A stretch of 64,000 nucleotides of DNA from Desmodus rotundus (GCF_022682495.2 NC_071389.1:174530056-174594055), one strand, 5' to 3'. Positions 1 to 11,639 are shown, numbered from the stretch's first letter. Numbers and translations are program-made. The notes: generated from the sequence alone by a model not told the origin.

Positions 1-439
1 CCCTACCTCAGTCCTTAAAAGGTGGCAGAAATTCCCTTCAGCCTTGAATTTTCTTTTGCTTTTCTTCTTGATTTAGACCTTTTAGGTTTGCAGATGATAC
101 CTACAGCCTAGCTAGCCTAGCTAGCGTTATTCAAGGCAGAGGAGATGACCCCCGTCCTATGTATACCAGTTCTGCATTGGCAGAGACCTAAGAATTGGGT
201 CAAATCAAATCAAATTTCCCAAAGTCAGAGAGTGGAGGAGAAGGGATATTCCTGTGGGGGAACGCCCTGATGACATATCTCACTAAGAATGATTTTAACT
301 CTCGTCTGAAATAATACATTCAGGGATACTAATGAATACTCCTAGGAGTTTAGAGAGTAATAGATCCTTAGGCAAGATTTCAAAAGTTACTCTCACCCAT
401 TTTTCACCACTGTTTGCACATAGGGTATTGCACGCATCA
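1..439. other. Unique intergenic DNA, no feature
   Basis: I see no gene, repeat or regulatory motif I can support here. A short partly palindromic run built from gctagc and cctagc lies near 108-126 but is too short to interpret. Confidence 0.5.
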
Positions 440-690
440 AAGAAATCTGAAATCCACTTTTAGTTTTCTCTTTGTTCCTCTCTTTCCAAAGCCAGATTGC
501 TCGTCAAAAATTATTCCTCTCTGTGTTTCCCGTCCGTCAGACGAGGACTTGCTCTCCTGGCGGCACACTTTGCACTCACAATAGACAGCACTCAGGGAAC
601 GGGGCAAGTCCGCTGGACTCCGAGTTGTCTTCCTGCCAGAACCACTGGGCCTTTCGCTTTCAGACACGCGGGGTGCATTTCTAATGTCTG
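440..690. other. CpG-denser patch, unassigned
   Basis: About 170 bases (530-670) hold roughly ten CpG dinucleotides, while the flanks are AT-rich and almost free of CpG. Short open frames exist on both strands (70 aa plus, 76 aa minus), but neither resembles a family I know. It could be a small exon, an old LTR piece or a fragment of a GC-rich element. I cannot choose between these. Confidence 0.3.
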
Positions 691-1817
691 AATTTAAGGG
701 CTGAACATGTTATGCAAGGAGAATCACTACATATCAGAAAAGAATATATTAGCACATCTTCATTTTTCTGATTAAAAAATATGTTCTTTATAAAAAATTT
801 CCAAACACTAAAGCTCAAAGAAGAAAGATTAAAATCACGCATAATTTTTCTGCTCAAGGCCAGTATCCTATAAAGTGGCTGTAATATTATAAGGGTTTGT
901 ACTTAGAGAAGTCTAGTATTTCTGCATTTTCATCATTTTCCCTAGTGAAATTTCATTATTTGGAGTTCTATTGCTACTGTTAATTATTTAAAAGAATTTA
1001 GCAAATATATATAGTATGTTTTGGTCTTAAACTAGTTGTCAACCTACATTTAAAAACAAACCACTTTTGTAAATTAACATTCTGCTTTCTTTACATTATG
1101 TTTAGGTTGAATATTTTTCTCAATTTATGAAATACTTAGGGCTACAAATGAACCCTGAGGTGTAAACTGTAGCCATTTCATTGAATTGATCTTTCTTAGG
1201 ATTACAGAAACTCCAAATGCTGTTCTGGCTACTCTGCAATTTTCTGTGGGGCCTCAGCAAGTTAATTATCTTCTTTGTGTGCTTAATCCTCTTAGAGTGC
1301 AGCCCTCCTCACTTCTGCATGCTATGCCATTCTATGAGGATGAATGTTTCTCTTTATGCTCTGTGTATAGAAATGGGTGAAAAAAGAGAGAGAATTAAAA
1401 TAAGAGAACAGGGAACCTAAGTTTTCCATCAAACTAATAAATAGGGGTTAGATCAATGTCTACAGAATTCAAAATTTCTGCCTCAGTTCTTTAGTACATT
1501 TTAGAGCATAATTTGAATTTTAAAATAAGATTAGAAAGCAATATTCAAGTGAAATTGATTGCTTTGCAATTATTTTCCTCATCTATTCAAACAAACTTAA
1601 AAATAACACCATCTGTGCCTATGAATTGCTGTTTGGTGTGAGTAAAAAGTGAAATTTAAAAATGAACGGAATCATAGATTTCTTTTCAAAACAGTTCACA
1701 TTAATGCATTAAAGAAGATTTATGGAAGACTATGATAGATTAATAAGACACCGCTTTTACTTAGAGCATAGTGACACAGTCAGGAAGATGTAGAATTACA
1801 ATATATAAAGACTTATT
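691..1817. other. AT-rich intergenic DNA, no feature
   Basis: AT-rich sequence with no repeat family I recognise. The open frames at 1186-1420 overlap each other in two frames and show no domain, so I treat them as chance. Confidence 0.5.
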
Positions 1818-2195
1818 TGTTTAGTGTCACTGTGTTCTAGGCAGTGTCGTGAAGATGAGGCATAGCAAGGAACAAACCTATGAACATTCTGCGTTCGCGG
1901 AGCTTACATTTTAGTGGGGGTGGACAGAGAATAGGTACCTAATCAAATAGTGCACATGGTATACAACACGGCGATGAGCTCTGTGGGGGAAAAACGATGG
2001 AATATAGGGAGTGTCATTGATAAATCCACATTTTAGCAAAGTCCTGAAGGAAGTAAAGGAGTCAGCCACATGGATACCTGAATGAACGTTGCAAAGGAAG
2101 GGAAGAGCAAGGGAGAGTGATCACGATGGAGGCTGGTGGGGAATGCAGTGAGAAAGGTGATGGTGGGGGGTGGAGCTGGGGAGGTCACACAGGTC
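1818..2195 (-). mobile_element. L2 LINE fragment, antisense
   Basis: The plus strand reads as the reverse complement of the L2 3' end: gtgttctaggcagtg, then ggagcttacattttagtggg, a run about a gene-dosage-neutral spacer, then a stretch like the L2 ORF2 tail (cctgaaggaagt... gaatgaacg). L2 is an ancient CR1-clade non-LTR retrotransposon, long dead in placental mammals. The copy is diverged and has no open frame. Confidence 0.7.
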
Positions 2196-2662
2196 TTGGG
2201 AACATGTTACTAAACAGGGACTGGGCCCAGAGCAGGTCCGCCTTGGGCTGGCTGACAGTGTGTGGGTTCTCAGCTTCGTGCAGGAAAGATTTCACAATTC
2301 AAGTCCAGGTGATTCTGAGAGTAGGTTTAGTAGAGCTGGGGACAGTGAAACAAAAGAAGGGCTTCAGGTAGAAGAAGCAACAGGAGAGACCCTTGGCAGG
2401 GCTGCTTTGATTCTCCAGAAAGTTTATAGGAAAGAACTGAGCTGGGGCGGGGCTGCTGTCAGCTCACTGGAGAGTCAAAGGAAAAGGGGGCCTTGGAGAC
2501 AGGTGCAGGGGGTAGCCCGGGACAAGCTGCCGCTGCCCACTGCTCTCCTGGTTGCAAGTCTCATGGGTCCCTTAGAGTCTAGAAGAAAGAGAGCAGAGAG
2601 CTCATGTGGGTCCTTTGTGTTAAGGCTTTTTACCTTTCTTTGACCTGCAGGAATCCTAGGGG
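2196..2662 (-). mobile_element. Possible ERV LTR relic, antisense
   Basis: On the minus strand a GC-box (2444-2452) lies about 15-20 bases upstream of a TATA-like ctataaa (2429-2423), and the sequence after it has the C/T-rich look of an R-U5 region. That layout fits a decayed LTR promoter. I could not place both ends or find a clean target-site duplication. The 157-aa plus-strand open frame at 2170-2643 runs through it and looks like chance. Confidence 0.3.
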
Positions 2663-3926
2663 AGATCTCACGGGAGGGTCTTAATGGAAGGTTCATTAGC
2701 TTTCTAGGTATGTCCTTCAACATGTTTATTCATCAGAATTGTGTGTATAAAGGGTATCAGCATTATTTTCTGGTTCATCCTATTTTTAAAGAACCTCATT
2801 GAAGAGGGACCAGGACAGAGGTCAGTGTGCCTGAGGACATTCTGGAATGTGTAAACCATTTGCCCTAAAGTGTCCCTGGTTAGGGAAGATAAAACCTTAC
2901 GATTTATTAGCTGGCTGTGAATTGTTCCAGTTGTTTGGCCCTGCTTAATTATTTTGTCTCAGTTTCCCCTATTCCACTTGTCAAGGAATTTCTCTAGCTT
3001 CTTACTACCCTGCCTCAAACATTGTAAAGATTTTGCGTATACACTTACAGTGAGATAACAGTCAAGCGGAGAGTTTTGACGGAAGAGTACAAGGAGCCGA
3101 GGCTGGCACAGGGACACGTGTTCACAGGATGTCGCAGTGACCCCCGGGACAGAGAAGAGAAGCTCGAACTGGAGTGGCAGCAGTGGAGGTGGCTAGATTT
3201 TAGATGTGTTTTGAAGGAAAAGCTGACAAAATACACTGACAGATTGGATGGAGGCTGTGAGAGAGTTCAGTTTTGGGTTGTTTTTTTTAAATGAAAATAT
3301 TCACATTTATTAAATGCCCATATTACGTGGTATAAAATGTAAGTCCTATTCTGCTATGACTGGTGTTTGTTCCAGCAGCTACACCCTGAGGCTGGTTTTT
3401 ACTTTTCTAAAACCTACTTACTTACAACTTTACGTGTTTCTTTGTCATCTGTTTTATCAATTATTTGTCCTGCGAAGTCTTCATGTTACATCAAAACTGT
3501 CATTCCAAAGGAATGCAGCTGAGAACATGGGGATCTAGCTTTTGTCAGAAAAGACAATAGAATGTAAAATCCTTAACCATCAAATTACCTCTGGAAAACA
3601 AAATAAACCAATTGTCTTTTTATATCATACCCAGCATTCTAATAAACATTGAAAGTCCTTCTTTTCAAGCTTGTTTCTACAATTTTCACTGAAGAGAACA
3701 TGCTCCAATGTACCCTTCGTGAATCTTATCACCCTGAACCACCACAGGTGAAAATGCATTCAATCTGTCTTCAGTAAGAGAGCACCCAGCCAGTGCAAAA
3801 CTCCCTCTGAGAACCAAGCCATTTTGGGGCTTCTCTCCCTATGAAGTGAATGCTTGCTCAGAGGAAAAGCTTGTTACTATTTAATTGATCCACTAATAGG
3901 CATGGCAGCATGTGAAGGAACCTGTA
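2663..3926. other. Intergenic DNA, no feature
   Basis: No repeat or gene recognised. Short open frames at 3045-3294 and 3314-3538 lie on both strands, with no domains and no splice context that would make them exons. Confidence 0.45.
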
Positions 3927-4205
3927 GTCACTTGCTAAGGCTGCCCTACCATGGAACCACAAACTGAGTGCCTTAAAAGCAACAGAAATGTATCCTTCAC
4001 AGTTTGGGAGGCTCATAGTCCAAAGTCAAGATGTTGGCAAGGGCCAAGCTCCCTTTGAAGTTTTTAGAGAAGAATCGGGTTCACGTCTCTTTCTTAGCTT
4101 CTGGCGTTGTCAGCAGCCCTTGGCGTTCCTTGGCTCTAAATGCATCTCTGCAATCTCTGACGGTGTCTTTTATGTGGTGCTCTCGCTGTGTGTCTTGTGG
4201 TTTAG
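3927..4205 (-). mobile_element. MaLR LTR (MLT1-type), antisense
   Basis: The plus strand matches the reversed MLT1 LTR end: ttgctaaggctgccctacca, then cacaaactgagtgccttaaa, aacagaaatgtatccttcac and ggaggctcatagtc, followed by the usual cagcccttggcgttccttgg block. MLT1 LTRs belong to the ERVL-related MaLR group. This is a solo, diverged copy with no internal region seen. Confidence 0.75.
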
Positions 4206-5121
4206 ATTATGAGCTTATTATTTTATAACACGATATAACTCAGGAACAGGCGGATGGGAAGATGTTCGGGGTAAGGCCTGTGGGAAGGGCTGCAGGGTTT
4301 CCATGCACTTCTAGATATGGCACTGTCCCTCGCCTCTCCACACGTTCACTCGCCTGGAAGCTCCACAGTCAAGATGTTTGGTCCAAGTAATAATACTTTT
4401 AGTGAATGAAAAACTGAGCTGATAATTTTATACTGTGAATTGTATACTGTGACATAGCCCATATAATTTCTTTAACACCAAAGTCATATATGTCTGCCAA
4501 AAAGGGTTTATTTCCTCTCCAAACTCTAATATATGTCACACCCCATATAACTGGTCAGGACTCCTGTAATCTGCAATCAGAAAAAGAACAAGACACCCTT
4601 GTTCTGCAATGACTATCAGGCTTCACCACTTTCTCTACCACAGATCCTACCAGATCTTTTGGATCAGTTTTCAAAGCACCAGATCACTCACCAGACGCTG
4701 ATGCAAATTTGGAAATGCGCCAAGTGGAAGACCATCTCCATCTATTACATTTAATAAAGGTAACTCAAAACTTTGGTGGCCTAGTTCAAAAGGCACCATG
4801 TCCTAGCTACTTTCTCGAGAGCCAGAAAGAGTCTTTCATTACCTGTATCAAGAGACAATGCTTGCCTGGGGAGTATTATTCGGCAGACTCTTTCTTGTAA
4901 GCAAATCTTGTCTGAAGCACCCAGGTATGACTGAGTCCTGCTAATTCTGTTTCAGTCATGGCTCCAGCAGCTGCTTAAGGCTTTCCTTCCTCATGCCATG
5001 GTTGGTTTGGGAATTCATTTGGCCTTAAACCTGCAGGTGGTGCTGTCTGTGAGCAGCGGTAGCTGGGACTGGCAGAGGCAAAGGAAGTGAAGCAGGGACT
5101 AACACATCATTCACGGTGGTG
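4206..5121. other. Intergenic DNA, no feature
   Basis: No gene or repeat assigned. The first 150 bases may still belong to the neighbouring LTR. Open frames are short (up to 63 aa) and featureless. Confidence 0.4.
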
Positions 5122-5135
5122 CCTGAATATCACCT

Positions 5136-5593
5136 CTTTAGTTTTTTTAATTCTCACCCTAGGATATGTTTATTGATTTTAGAGAGAGAGGAAGTGAGAG
5201 AGAGAGAGAGAGATACTGATATGTGTGAGAAGCATGAATCAGTTGCTTCCCATACACACTGGGACCAGAGATCAAATCTGCAACCTAAGCATGTGCACTG
5301 ATCAGGAATCGAACCCACAAACTTTTGGTGTATGGCACAGGCGGCACACACAAGGCCCGTGGGCCGAATCCGGCCCTCCACCTTGTTTTATCCAGCCTGG
5401 CACCTTGTTTCTACCCAGCAGCAGCGCCGAGCTCTCGCCTAACTGTCAAGGAGTGGTTACATTTATACAGTCCTAAAATTACATTTGGCCCTTTGAAGGC
5501 AACCACGAGGCTGATGTGGCCCCCACTGAAAATGAGTTTGACACCCCTGGTGTATGGGATGACATTCCAACCAACTGAGCCACCCAGCCAGGG
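5136..5593 (-). mobile_element. VES SINE, antisense, split by a hAT element
   Basis: A tRNA-derived bat SINE in reverse orientation: A-rich tail (as tttattgatttt) on the left, a GA run (CT-rich middle), the B-box region (ggaatcgaaccc) and the 5' end as ccagccagggc at 5584-5594. A perfect 14-bp target-site duplication, cctgaatatcacct, lies at 5122-5135 and 5594-5607. The body is interrupted at 5336-5549 by a DNA transposon. VES SINEs use a Pol III promoter inherited from a tRNA and were mobilised by L1. Confidence 0.93.
5336..5549. mobile_element. Non-autonomous hAT-type DNA transposon nested in VES SINE
   Basis: A 214-bp element interrupts the SINE and is flanked by an 8-bp duplication, gtgtatgg, at 5328-5335 and 5550-5557. 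Its right end reads tgagtttgacacccctg and the left end is a diverged inverted copy (caggcggcacacacaag). Near the left end is ggcccgtgggccgaatccgg, typical of hAT-type MITEs with terminal caggggtgtcaaac. It has no coding capacity and would have depended on a hAT transposase elsewhere. Because it sits in a SINE, it must be younger than that SINE. Confidence 0.9.
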
Positions 5594-5607
5594 CCTGAAT
5601 ATCACCT

Positions 5608-5699
5608 TTTAAATGCTCAAAGGCACTAGTTATTTAAACAAGAAGCACTGGGACACATTATTGCTACTGCCACTGTCATTTCAGGGCCTTAAGACATGT
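5608..5699. other. Short unassigned spacer
   Basis: Sequence between the SINE and an L2 relic; nothing recognised. Confidence 0.4.
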
Positions 5700-5990
5700 C
5701 ACGATCCATTTCAGAAATACTTCCTGAGTCCTTAAATTGCACTCACTGTCCTGGGGCTAAGGATCCAGGGGTCAACAAGGGCTTCGCTGTCATGATGCTT
5801 ACATTCTGTCAGGAGAGACAAACAACAAATACATGTGTTAAATAATTGCCCCAAATGATATGGACTGTGAAGGAAATAAACTGTGATGTGATCGAGTGGG
5901 GGGTGGGTAAGATGTTTAGGCTTCTTTAGAATAAGTCAGCAGAGAGGTGGCATTTGTCATGAGCCCTGAAGGACGAGAAAGAAACTGCCA
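5700..5990 (-). mobile_element. L2 LINE fragment, antisense
   Basis: Reads as reversed L2: cctggggctaaggatccag, gatgcttacattctgtcagg, gagacaaacaacaaatac, then gaggtggcatttgtcatgag and ccctgaaggacgagaaag. These are the L2 3' UTR and end of ORF2 in reverse order, in one continuous piece. Confidence 0.8.
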
Positions 5991-5994
5991 TCTT

Positions 5995-6280
5995 AATAAA
6001 CATTCATTTAAAGTCCAGTGTGTATAAACCTGGAATTAGGTATTGGGAAAGGTGTACTAAGAGAAAAACATAAAAGTGAAGAGGACATGATCCTAGCTCT
6101 AAAACCTAGTATCTAATGAGGAAGACTGACGTATATATTAATAACCATAATTCACAACAGATGTGTTCTAAGAGAGGGGCAAACAAAATGCCAAGGTAGT
6201 ACAGAGAGTGAGAGACAATTCTCATTCAGGTATTTGAGAAATTTTGAAAGATGAGCTACACCGACGAGGTCACGGCTGAG
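5995..6280 (-). mobile_element. Probable second L2 fragment, antisense
   Basis: The order of motifs (aataaacattcatttaaag, a gap, then tatctaatgaggaagactg and gatgtgttctaagagaggg) follows the same reversed L2 pattern as the previous entry but is more diverged. It may be a second copy or another old repeat. Confidence 0.4.
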
Positions 6281-6284
6281 CTTG

Positions 6285-6478
6285 GCAACAATAGAATAAT
6301 GGCTCATGGTCATCAAGTCCTCTCTATGTGTCAGCCCCTATGCTAACGGGATTTACCAGAATCCCTTTATTTTATTCTGCTAACCCTAAAAGGCAGATAC
6401 TATTAATCATTCTCCTTTCACAATAAATGTATTAACTGGAATTTGAACTAAGTATGGAACTCATTCTTACACAGATAC
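6285..6478 (-). mobile_element. MIR SINE, antisense
   Basis: Reversed MIR core: tatgtgtcagcccctatgc, then a weak cctttattttattctgctaa, aaaggcagatactattaatc and ggaatttgaactaagtatgg. MIR is an ancient tRNA-derived SINE moved by L2. Confidence 0.65.
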
Positions 6479-7607
6479 TATGTACCTAAAAAAGGTAATC
6501 AGTTGGTTAGCAATGTTCTTCTCCTTGTAACTTATTCTTTTGGTGGTGTCTATTATTGAAACAACTCTCACCACATAATTCTGATTCATAGTAACGTTGC
6601 AAAAGCATATGCACATAATAAAAGCATTTAAAACTATGAGGGGAATGTTACAACTCCTCCAACTTAAGAATGCACAAGTTATTAAAATAAATTACATCAC
6701 ATGTATCTTGGTTTGCTGTTTCCTTTTTTTCTCTCCCTCTTTTTTGGTAGTGTACTTCATTTTTTTATTAAAGAAAAATAAGGAATAGGTGGTTTGCTGT
6801 TTTCTAAACAGAATTTTATTTGAGTTATTTAACCTGAAATTGAACTCATGAGGTAAATGCATATGTGTAGACAAAAAGGGAAAGTGAATCACTTTTTAAA
6901 TTCATTCACCTATAAGCCCATATAGCCACCAAAAGGTTTATAACTCGGGTGTGGCTCTAGTAAATAGAATTGAGACTCTTACTGGAAACCTGATGTGTGA
7001 ACTTCAGGCTCCGGCAAATACTTTCTTGGGAAAATAAGATAATACTTTGTATAATTTGTATTTGGAAGGAAATAAATTGGCACATATTATCTCTTCCTTT
7101 TCTTTTGTCTTTTATGAAACAGTAATATATTTGTGACCCTGGAGATGTAAGAATGTCACATGTTGATTTAGTTGTTATTTTCTGCCTGTGATAAATGACA
7201 GCTGATCCTAAAAGTTACATTCTGCTATGCTATATTTTAGCTAGTGATGCTGAGTCCAAGGTAAGACTGTATCAAATTTTGAAAATAAAACATTGAGGGT
7301 CTCTGGGTTAAGTTTACTTCAGAGCTGATTGTGATTTTTCCAATCTTTAAAATTTATGTTCTAGCAGAAATAAATTGAGGGACATAAACTGAATAACATT
7401 GTCCTTTTGACTTTCTCACTTTTGTATGATTTATTTGTCAAAGACACGTTGGGGAGTTTTAATTTGCTTGTTTTACTTTCTTCCATCTTCAAAATCTGAA
7501 GGGAGAAAAATGACACACTGACACACTCAGGGGTGTGGATTTGATTATTGATCAGCATTTAACCTGGAAACTGCTATGGGACCTAATTGGATACTGTAAT
7601 GCAAGAA
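6479..7607. other. AT-rich intergenic DNA, no feature
   Basis: No gene or named repeat seen. Short frames at 6597-6892 and 7361-7558 are AT-driven and overlap on opposite strands. Confidence 0.45.
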
Positions 7608-7796
7608 AGTATATACATGACATGCATTATTACATTATGTATATAGTCATTATACAACACATATTATATATAGTACATATGAGTATAAAATATGTAATAC
7701 ATTTAGAACACACATTAATGTATATTATATATTATATACATAAAATGCATTATTATAATATATGATATAATGTGTAATGATTTGATATTATAATGT
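7608..7796. repeat. AT-rich, partly palindromic low-complexity tract
   Basis: About 190 bases made of variants of tatata, acattatg and tataatat, with many short self-complementary stretches such as tatattatatattatata. It could form hairpins or cruciforms. No unit repeats perfectly, so this is a degenerate AT-rich tract rather than a clean microsatellite. Confidence 0.65.
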
Positions 7797-7959
7797 ATGA
7801 GAGCAATTTCCTCCTATCTTTAAACACCTGGGGAGAGATAAACAAAAAGTTGCACTGATTAGAATTGGAGAGACATATGGGCTGGCATTTGGATTATGTG
7901 GATGATCCAGAATTAACCTACAGATAGTTACTTGCTACTTTCGTCCCTGCAACAGACTG

Positions 7960-8458
7960 TGATTTTTTAAACACAATTTGCAATGGTATCTTCGATGTTC
8001 TTCAAGACACTTGCTACTACCCAAAATGTGGAGTGTAGGTCTCTTCCCTTTGAACCTGGGCAGGACATTGTGACTGCTTCTCGTAAAATAAGGTCACAAA
8101 AATGTCATCCATATTTATTTGTTTTCTTGGGACACTCACTACTGGAACAATAGCTGTGCTATGAAGGGGCCCAAGACGGTCAAAGAGGGACCCAAGTGAA
8201 AGGGAACAGAGACCCCCGGCCACAGCCACAGCGGAGCTCCAGCTCAGCACCACCTTGCCAAGCACATGAGTGAGCCATATTGAAACTGAACCCTCCAACC
8301 CCGAATCAGGCCACCCCAGCTGACACTACATGAAGCAGAGAGGAGCAATCCAGCTTAAGTCCTGCCCAGATTTCAGATTTGTGTGCAAAATATTCGACTA
8401 TTGTTGTTTTAAGCCACTACATTTTGGTATGGTTTGTTATGAGGCAATCAATAACTGG
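7960..8458 (+). mobile_element. MaLR LTR (MLT1-type), sense
   Basis: The 3' end is diagnostic: ttgttgttttaagccactac, attttggtatggtttgttat, gaggcaatcaataactg. Upstream are gggacactcactactggaac and cacatgagtgagccatattg, in the order found in MLT1 LTRs. The 93-aa minus frame at 8017-8298 is antisense to it and is not a gene. Confidence 0.8.
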
Positions 8459-8689
8459 GGCAGTGACCTGACAGTTCTGAGATAGTAAAGGGGCAGCGTT
8501 GGACTTTACCTTGACCAAAAGAACTCCCTCTTGGAGGCCAGGCTATGACTCCTTGCTTTCAATGAAATTCCACAGTTGAAATTAACCTAAACATAGCCTT
8601 CAAGGAAAGAATATAAGATAATGGCATCCTTTCTCAACATCATGTTCTGCAAAACAGTTGTATTGTCAATTAAATAACTGGACTATTGG
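8459..8689. other. Unassigned spacer
   Basis: No repeat or gene recognised between the MLT1 LTR and the next LTR-like block. Confidence 0.4.
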
Positions 8690-9006
8690 TGCATGCATTA
8701 ATTTACAGGCCCTTTAGCAGGCCACTGGCCATGGGGAACATCCTGTGACTACCCAGGACCAACCTCGGCCAGAAGGTGATCCCCAGACAAGTGACCCCAT
8801 CCTGATTCCCAAGCCCTACCCCAGCCCCAGGCCCCTACGTAAGCCATCCATAAGAACTCTCGGGGAGCTCGCCTTCTCTTTCCTGGTCGACTCCCTTGGG
8901 CACAAACTTTTTTGAACAAGCTCTGTCTGTTTGATCTTGTACTGAGTTTAGTGACCACTTCTATGTCGTTGAGACTCAAGAATGTGGCATTCAAAGTCTG
9001 GTAACA
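8690..9006 (+). mobile_element. Possible ERV LTR relic, sense
   Basis: A C-rich stretch (ccctaccccagccccaggcc) is followed by ccataagaactctcgggg, a TATA-like start of R, then aagctctgtctgtttgatct and an end ggtaaca. This is the layout of a short gammaretrovirus-like LTR. Ends and target-site duplication are not established, and no internal viral region is present. Confidence 0.35.
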
Positions 9007-9124
9007 GTTCTACTGGGACATGATTTGGGGAAAGCATTCTGTTTTTAGTTCCTGAAAGTGGTAACTAGTGAATATCAAGGAATTAAGTATTCCCTATGCA
9101 GATAACATTATTTGGGAATCCCAA

Positions 9125-9425
9125 TGTTTTGACAGTATTGGAGTGGTAAAGAATTTGTAGCCATATGTTAGAAACTGCATGTCCATGGAGAAGGCAATGG
9201 GAGCTACAGAAGAGGAGAAATCATCTAAATTGAGAGGAATATGTGAGAAAAGACGACCTAGAAAAAGTTCCATGGAACCCTGGCATTTGAGGGCTGGGAG
9301 AAGAGGAGTCAGTAAAGTTGGCGGAAAAGAAACTGTCTGGGAAGTAATGGAATGAGCTGAATTTGTAGTAACTAAGAAGCCAAGGGAAGAGAGTGTTTTA
9401 AGGATGAGGCATCTGTCTGAGTTGA
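9125..9425 (-). mobile_element. L2 LINE fragment, antisense
   Basis: Contains ggcatttgagggctgggaga, aagaggagtcagtaaagttg and gccaagggaagagagtgttt, which match an upstream part of reversed L2. The 111-aa minus frame at 9094-9429 lies on the L2 sense strand but has no recognisable ORF2 motif, so it is only a relic. Confidence 0.55.
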
Positions 9426-9459
9426 TCATGTTTTATTTTTGTTCAAAGTAAGAATTAAA

Positions 9460-9677
9460 GCCCTGGCTGGTGTTGCTCAGTGGGTTGAACTGCTGGCCTG
9501 CAAACTGAAAGGTCGCCAGTTCGATTCCCAGACAGGGCACATGCCTGGCCAGATCCCTGGTTGGGTGCATATGAGAGGCAGCCAACTGATGTTTCTCTTG
9601 CACATTGATGTTTCTCTCCCTCTCTTTTTCTCTCCCTTCCCTTCTCTCTAAAAATAAATAAATAAAATCTTTTTTAA
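9460..9677 (+). mobile_element. VES SINE, sense, full length
   Basis: Complete bat VES SINE: gccctggctggtgttgctca at the 5' end with an A-box-like segment, ggtcgccagttcgattcccag as the B-box region, a CT-rich middle and an aaataaataaataaaatctt tail. A 15-bp duplication aaagtaagaattaaa flanks it at 9445-9459 and 9678-9692, exact on both sides, so insertion is recent on the scale of this window. Confidence 0.95.
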
Positions 9678-9692
9678 AAAGTAAGAATTAAA

Positions 9693-11639
9693 AATAAAGA
9701 TATTGAAAGAAAATTTTATATAGTATTAGGCTCAAGATAAAATAAAATTAATTTTACATATGAGGGAGATAAAAGAGTAGCATATATACCAGCCTTTAAA
9801 AAGTTTACAAATATAGTTGAGAAATAAGCTACGTGTGTCATGGCACAGCGATAACACAGAGGAGAACGTCAGTAGGTTTGTGAGTATATGACAGTTCAAA
9901 GACACTTAGGAATTATCTTCATAAGGTTGTTGGAGGTGGGACTCAACTAGTTAGAATGGCGGCGAGTACGACAGGGATGGGAGGATGGATGTGTGCGTGG
10001 AATGCACATAGATAACAGCAGTTGGAGCCAAGGGAGCTCACACCACCACGGATCAGCAGAACAGGAGTAAAGGTTTCGGGGAACTGAAGAGCCTGTGAGA
10101 GCTCGCCTCATGGAAGGTCTGTGAGGACAGGGCAGCTTTCTGGTTGAGTAGCAAAGGATTAAGAAAAACCCGAAAGGAATTGAAACCTGAGATTTTACAA
10201 AGACATAATCTACAATACCCTAGGGTAGTCAGCATTAGTGAAAAATACATTATCACTAGCAACTATTTTAAGCATTTTAATATCAAATGTTTAGTAATAA
10301 TTCTCTTGCTAATGAACCATCAGGTTTGAGCAGTATCAGACCAATTATTTGTTCTTTTTCCATAGCAGAGTATATATAATATGATCCAAACTTTCTGTAT
10401 AATCATTCGAACCTTTATTTTAATTGTGCATATATAAGTTTTTACACCTTTTCTAGCTAACATGAATCCTAACTTTCCATTCATATTAACTGTGAAAAAA
10501 TCAGAGAATATTAATTTTTCTAAGTCTAGCATTTTCCCTTGTGTTCCATTCTTTTTCTAGATGTCATAGCTTATCATTGTTGTCACGTTTAGCTCCGGCC
10601 TGGGCTGGGATCCCGTGACCTGTCTGGCCAAGGAAACTCCAAATTCATTGGCTGCCTGTCAAAAGATCAACAGATGTTCCCACTAACATTGTTTGTTAAT
10701 CTCCTGATTCAAAAGGCTTCCAATAGAGACAGAATTCACAACATATTAGCTTTCTAAACCACAACCTAATGCAGAAGAGAAAGTAAACAATTCCCAATAA
10801 TGTGAAGAAACACTTTTTTTGAGTAAAGGCTCATCCATTTATTTTCTTTAAATTCTAGCATCTAAAGAGATACACTACCATATCTGTAGCCCCCGAGGAA
10901 GCCACAATTCTCAGTTTACGTCAGCCTTTGTAGCATATCAGTAAACCTGAGAACCATATTGATTGAATGATTCAGATGCTAGCCTACTTATTAGATTGAT
11001 TAATCCATCTCATTTTGATTCACTCTAAGCCATAACTTTTCAGAGAGCGTGCATTTTATTTTGAAACAATGGGAAGAGAAACCTCAGCTATTTGCAGCCT
11101 ACAATCAAAAAGACCTTCAGTGTTTGTTAAATTGTAACATTCTATAGTAGATGGTCAGTCAGGTAGTTTCTTATTTGTGAAATATATATGTTACTAGCAT
11201 TTATTTTTAATATTAGAAGCAGTAATATTACTCAAAAGGTTAGAAATGTAGCAGATGGATGCCAAAGAACAATATATATGGACCCACATCTTTCTGAGTA
11301 GCTAGAAAATAAAACATATGAAATACCTTGGACTTTGCATTACTTGAAAGGTCTCTCTTTCTTGGGACTCTACCTCCGTGATTCATAACTTTAGGATCTG
11401 TATTGGAGGTTAATATAGCCACCCATTACAGTTTCTTATAATGATTCTGCCTTTCCACTTTTAAAATATAAGTGCAGAACATCATCACTAAAAGATATAA
11501 TCTACTAAACACAATTTACACGTTATGAATTTAATTTAATAATGCTTTAATGATTCAAGATTTAAAAAAAAACTTTAAGATCCTTATTTTCAACATTAAT
11601 TCTAATTGTACGGAATGGTATATGGAATATTATTATCTC
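9693..11639. other. AT-rich intergenic DNA, no feature
   Basis: Nearly 2 kb without a repeat I can name. Short open frames at 10053-10532 and 11240-11422 overlap on opposite strands and show no domain. Confidence 0.4.

Noticed and set aside
2170..2643. 157-aa plus-strand frame
   Set aside because: Crosses an L2 relic and an LTR-like block; no domain and no conserved start.
5336..5549. Small CpG island or exon, because of its CpG-rich core
   Set aside because: Exact 8-bp duplication and inverted ends show it is a DNA transposon.
9460..9677. tRNA gene
   Set aside because: The A- and B-box-like motifs belong to the tRNA-derived VES SINE; no cloverleaf with acceptor stem, and the same unit recurs five more times in the window.
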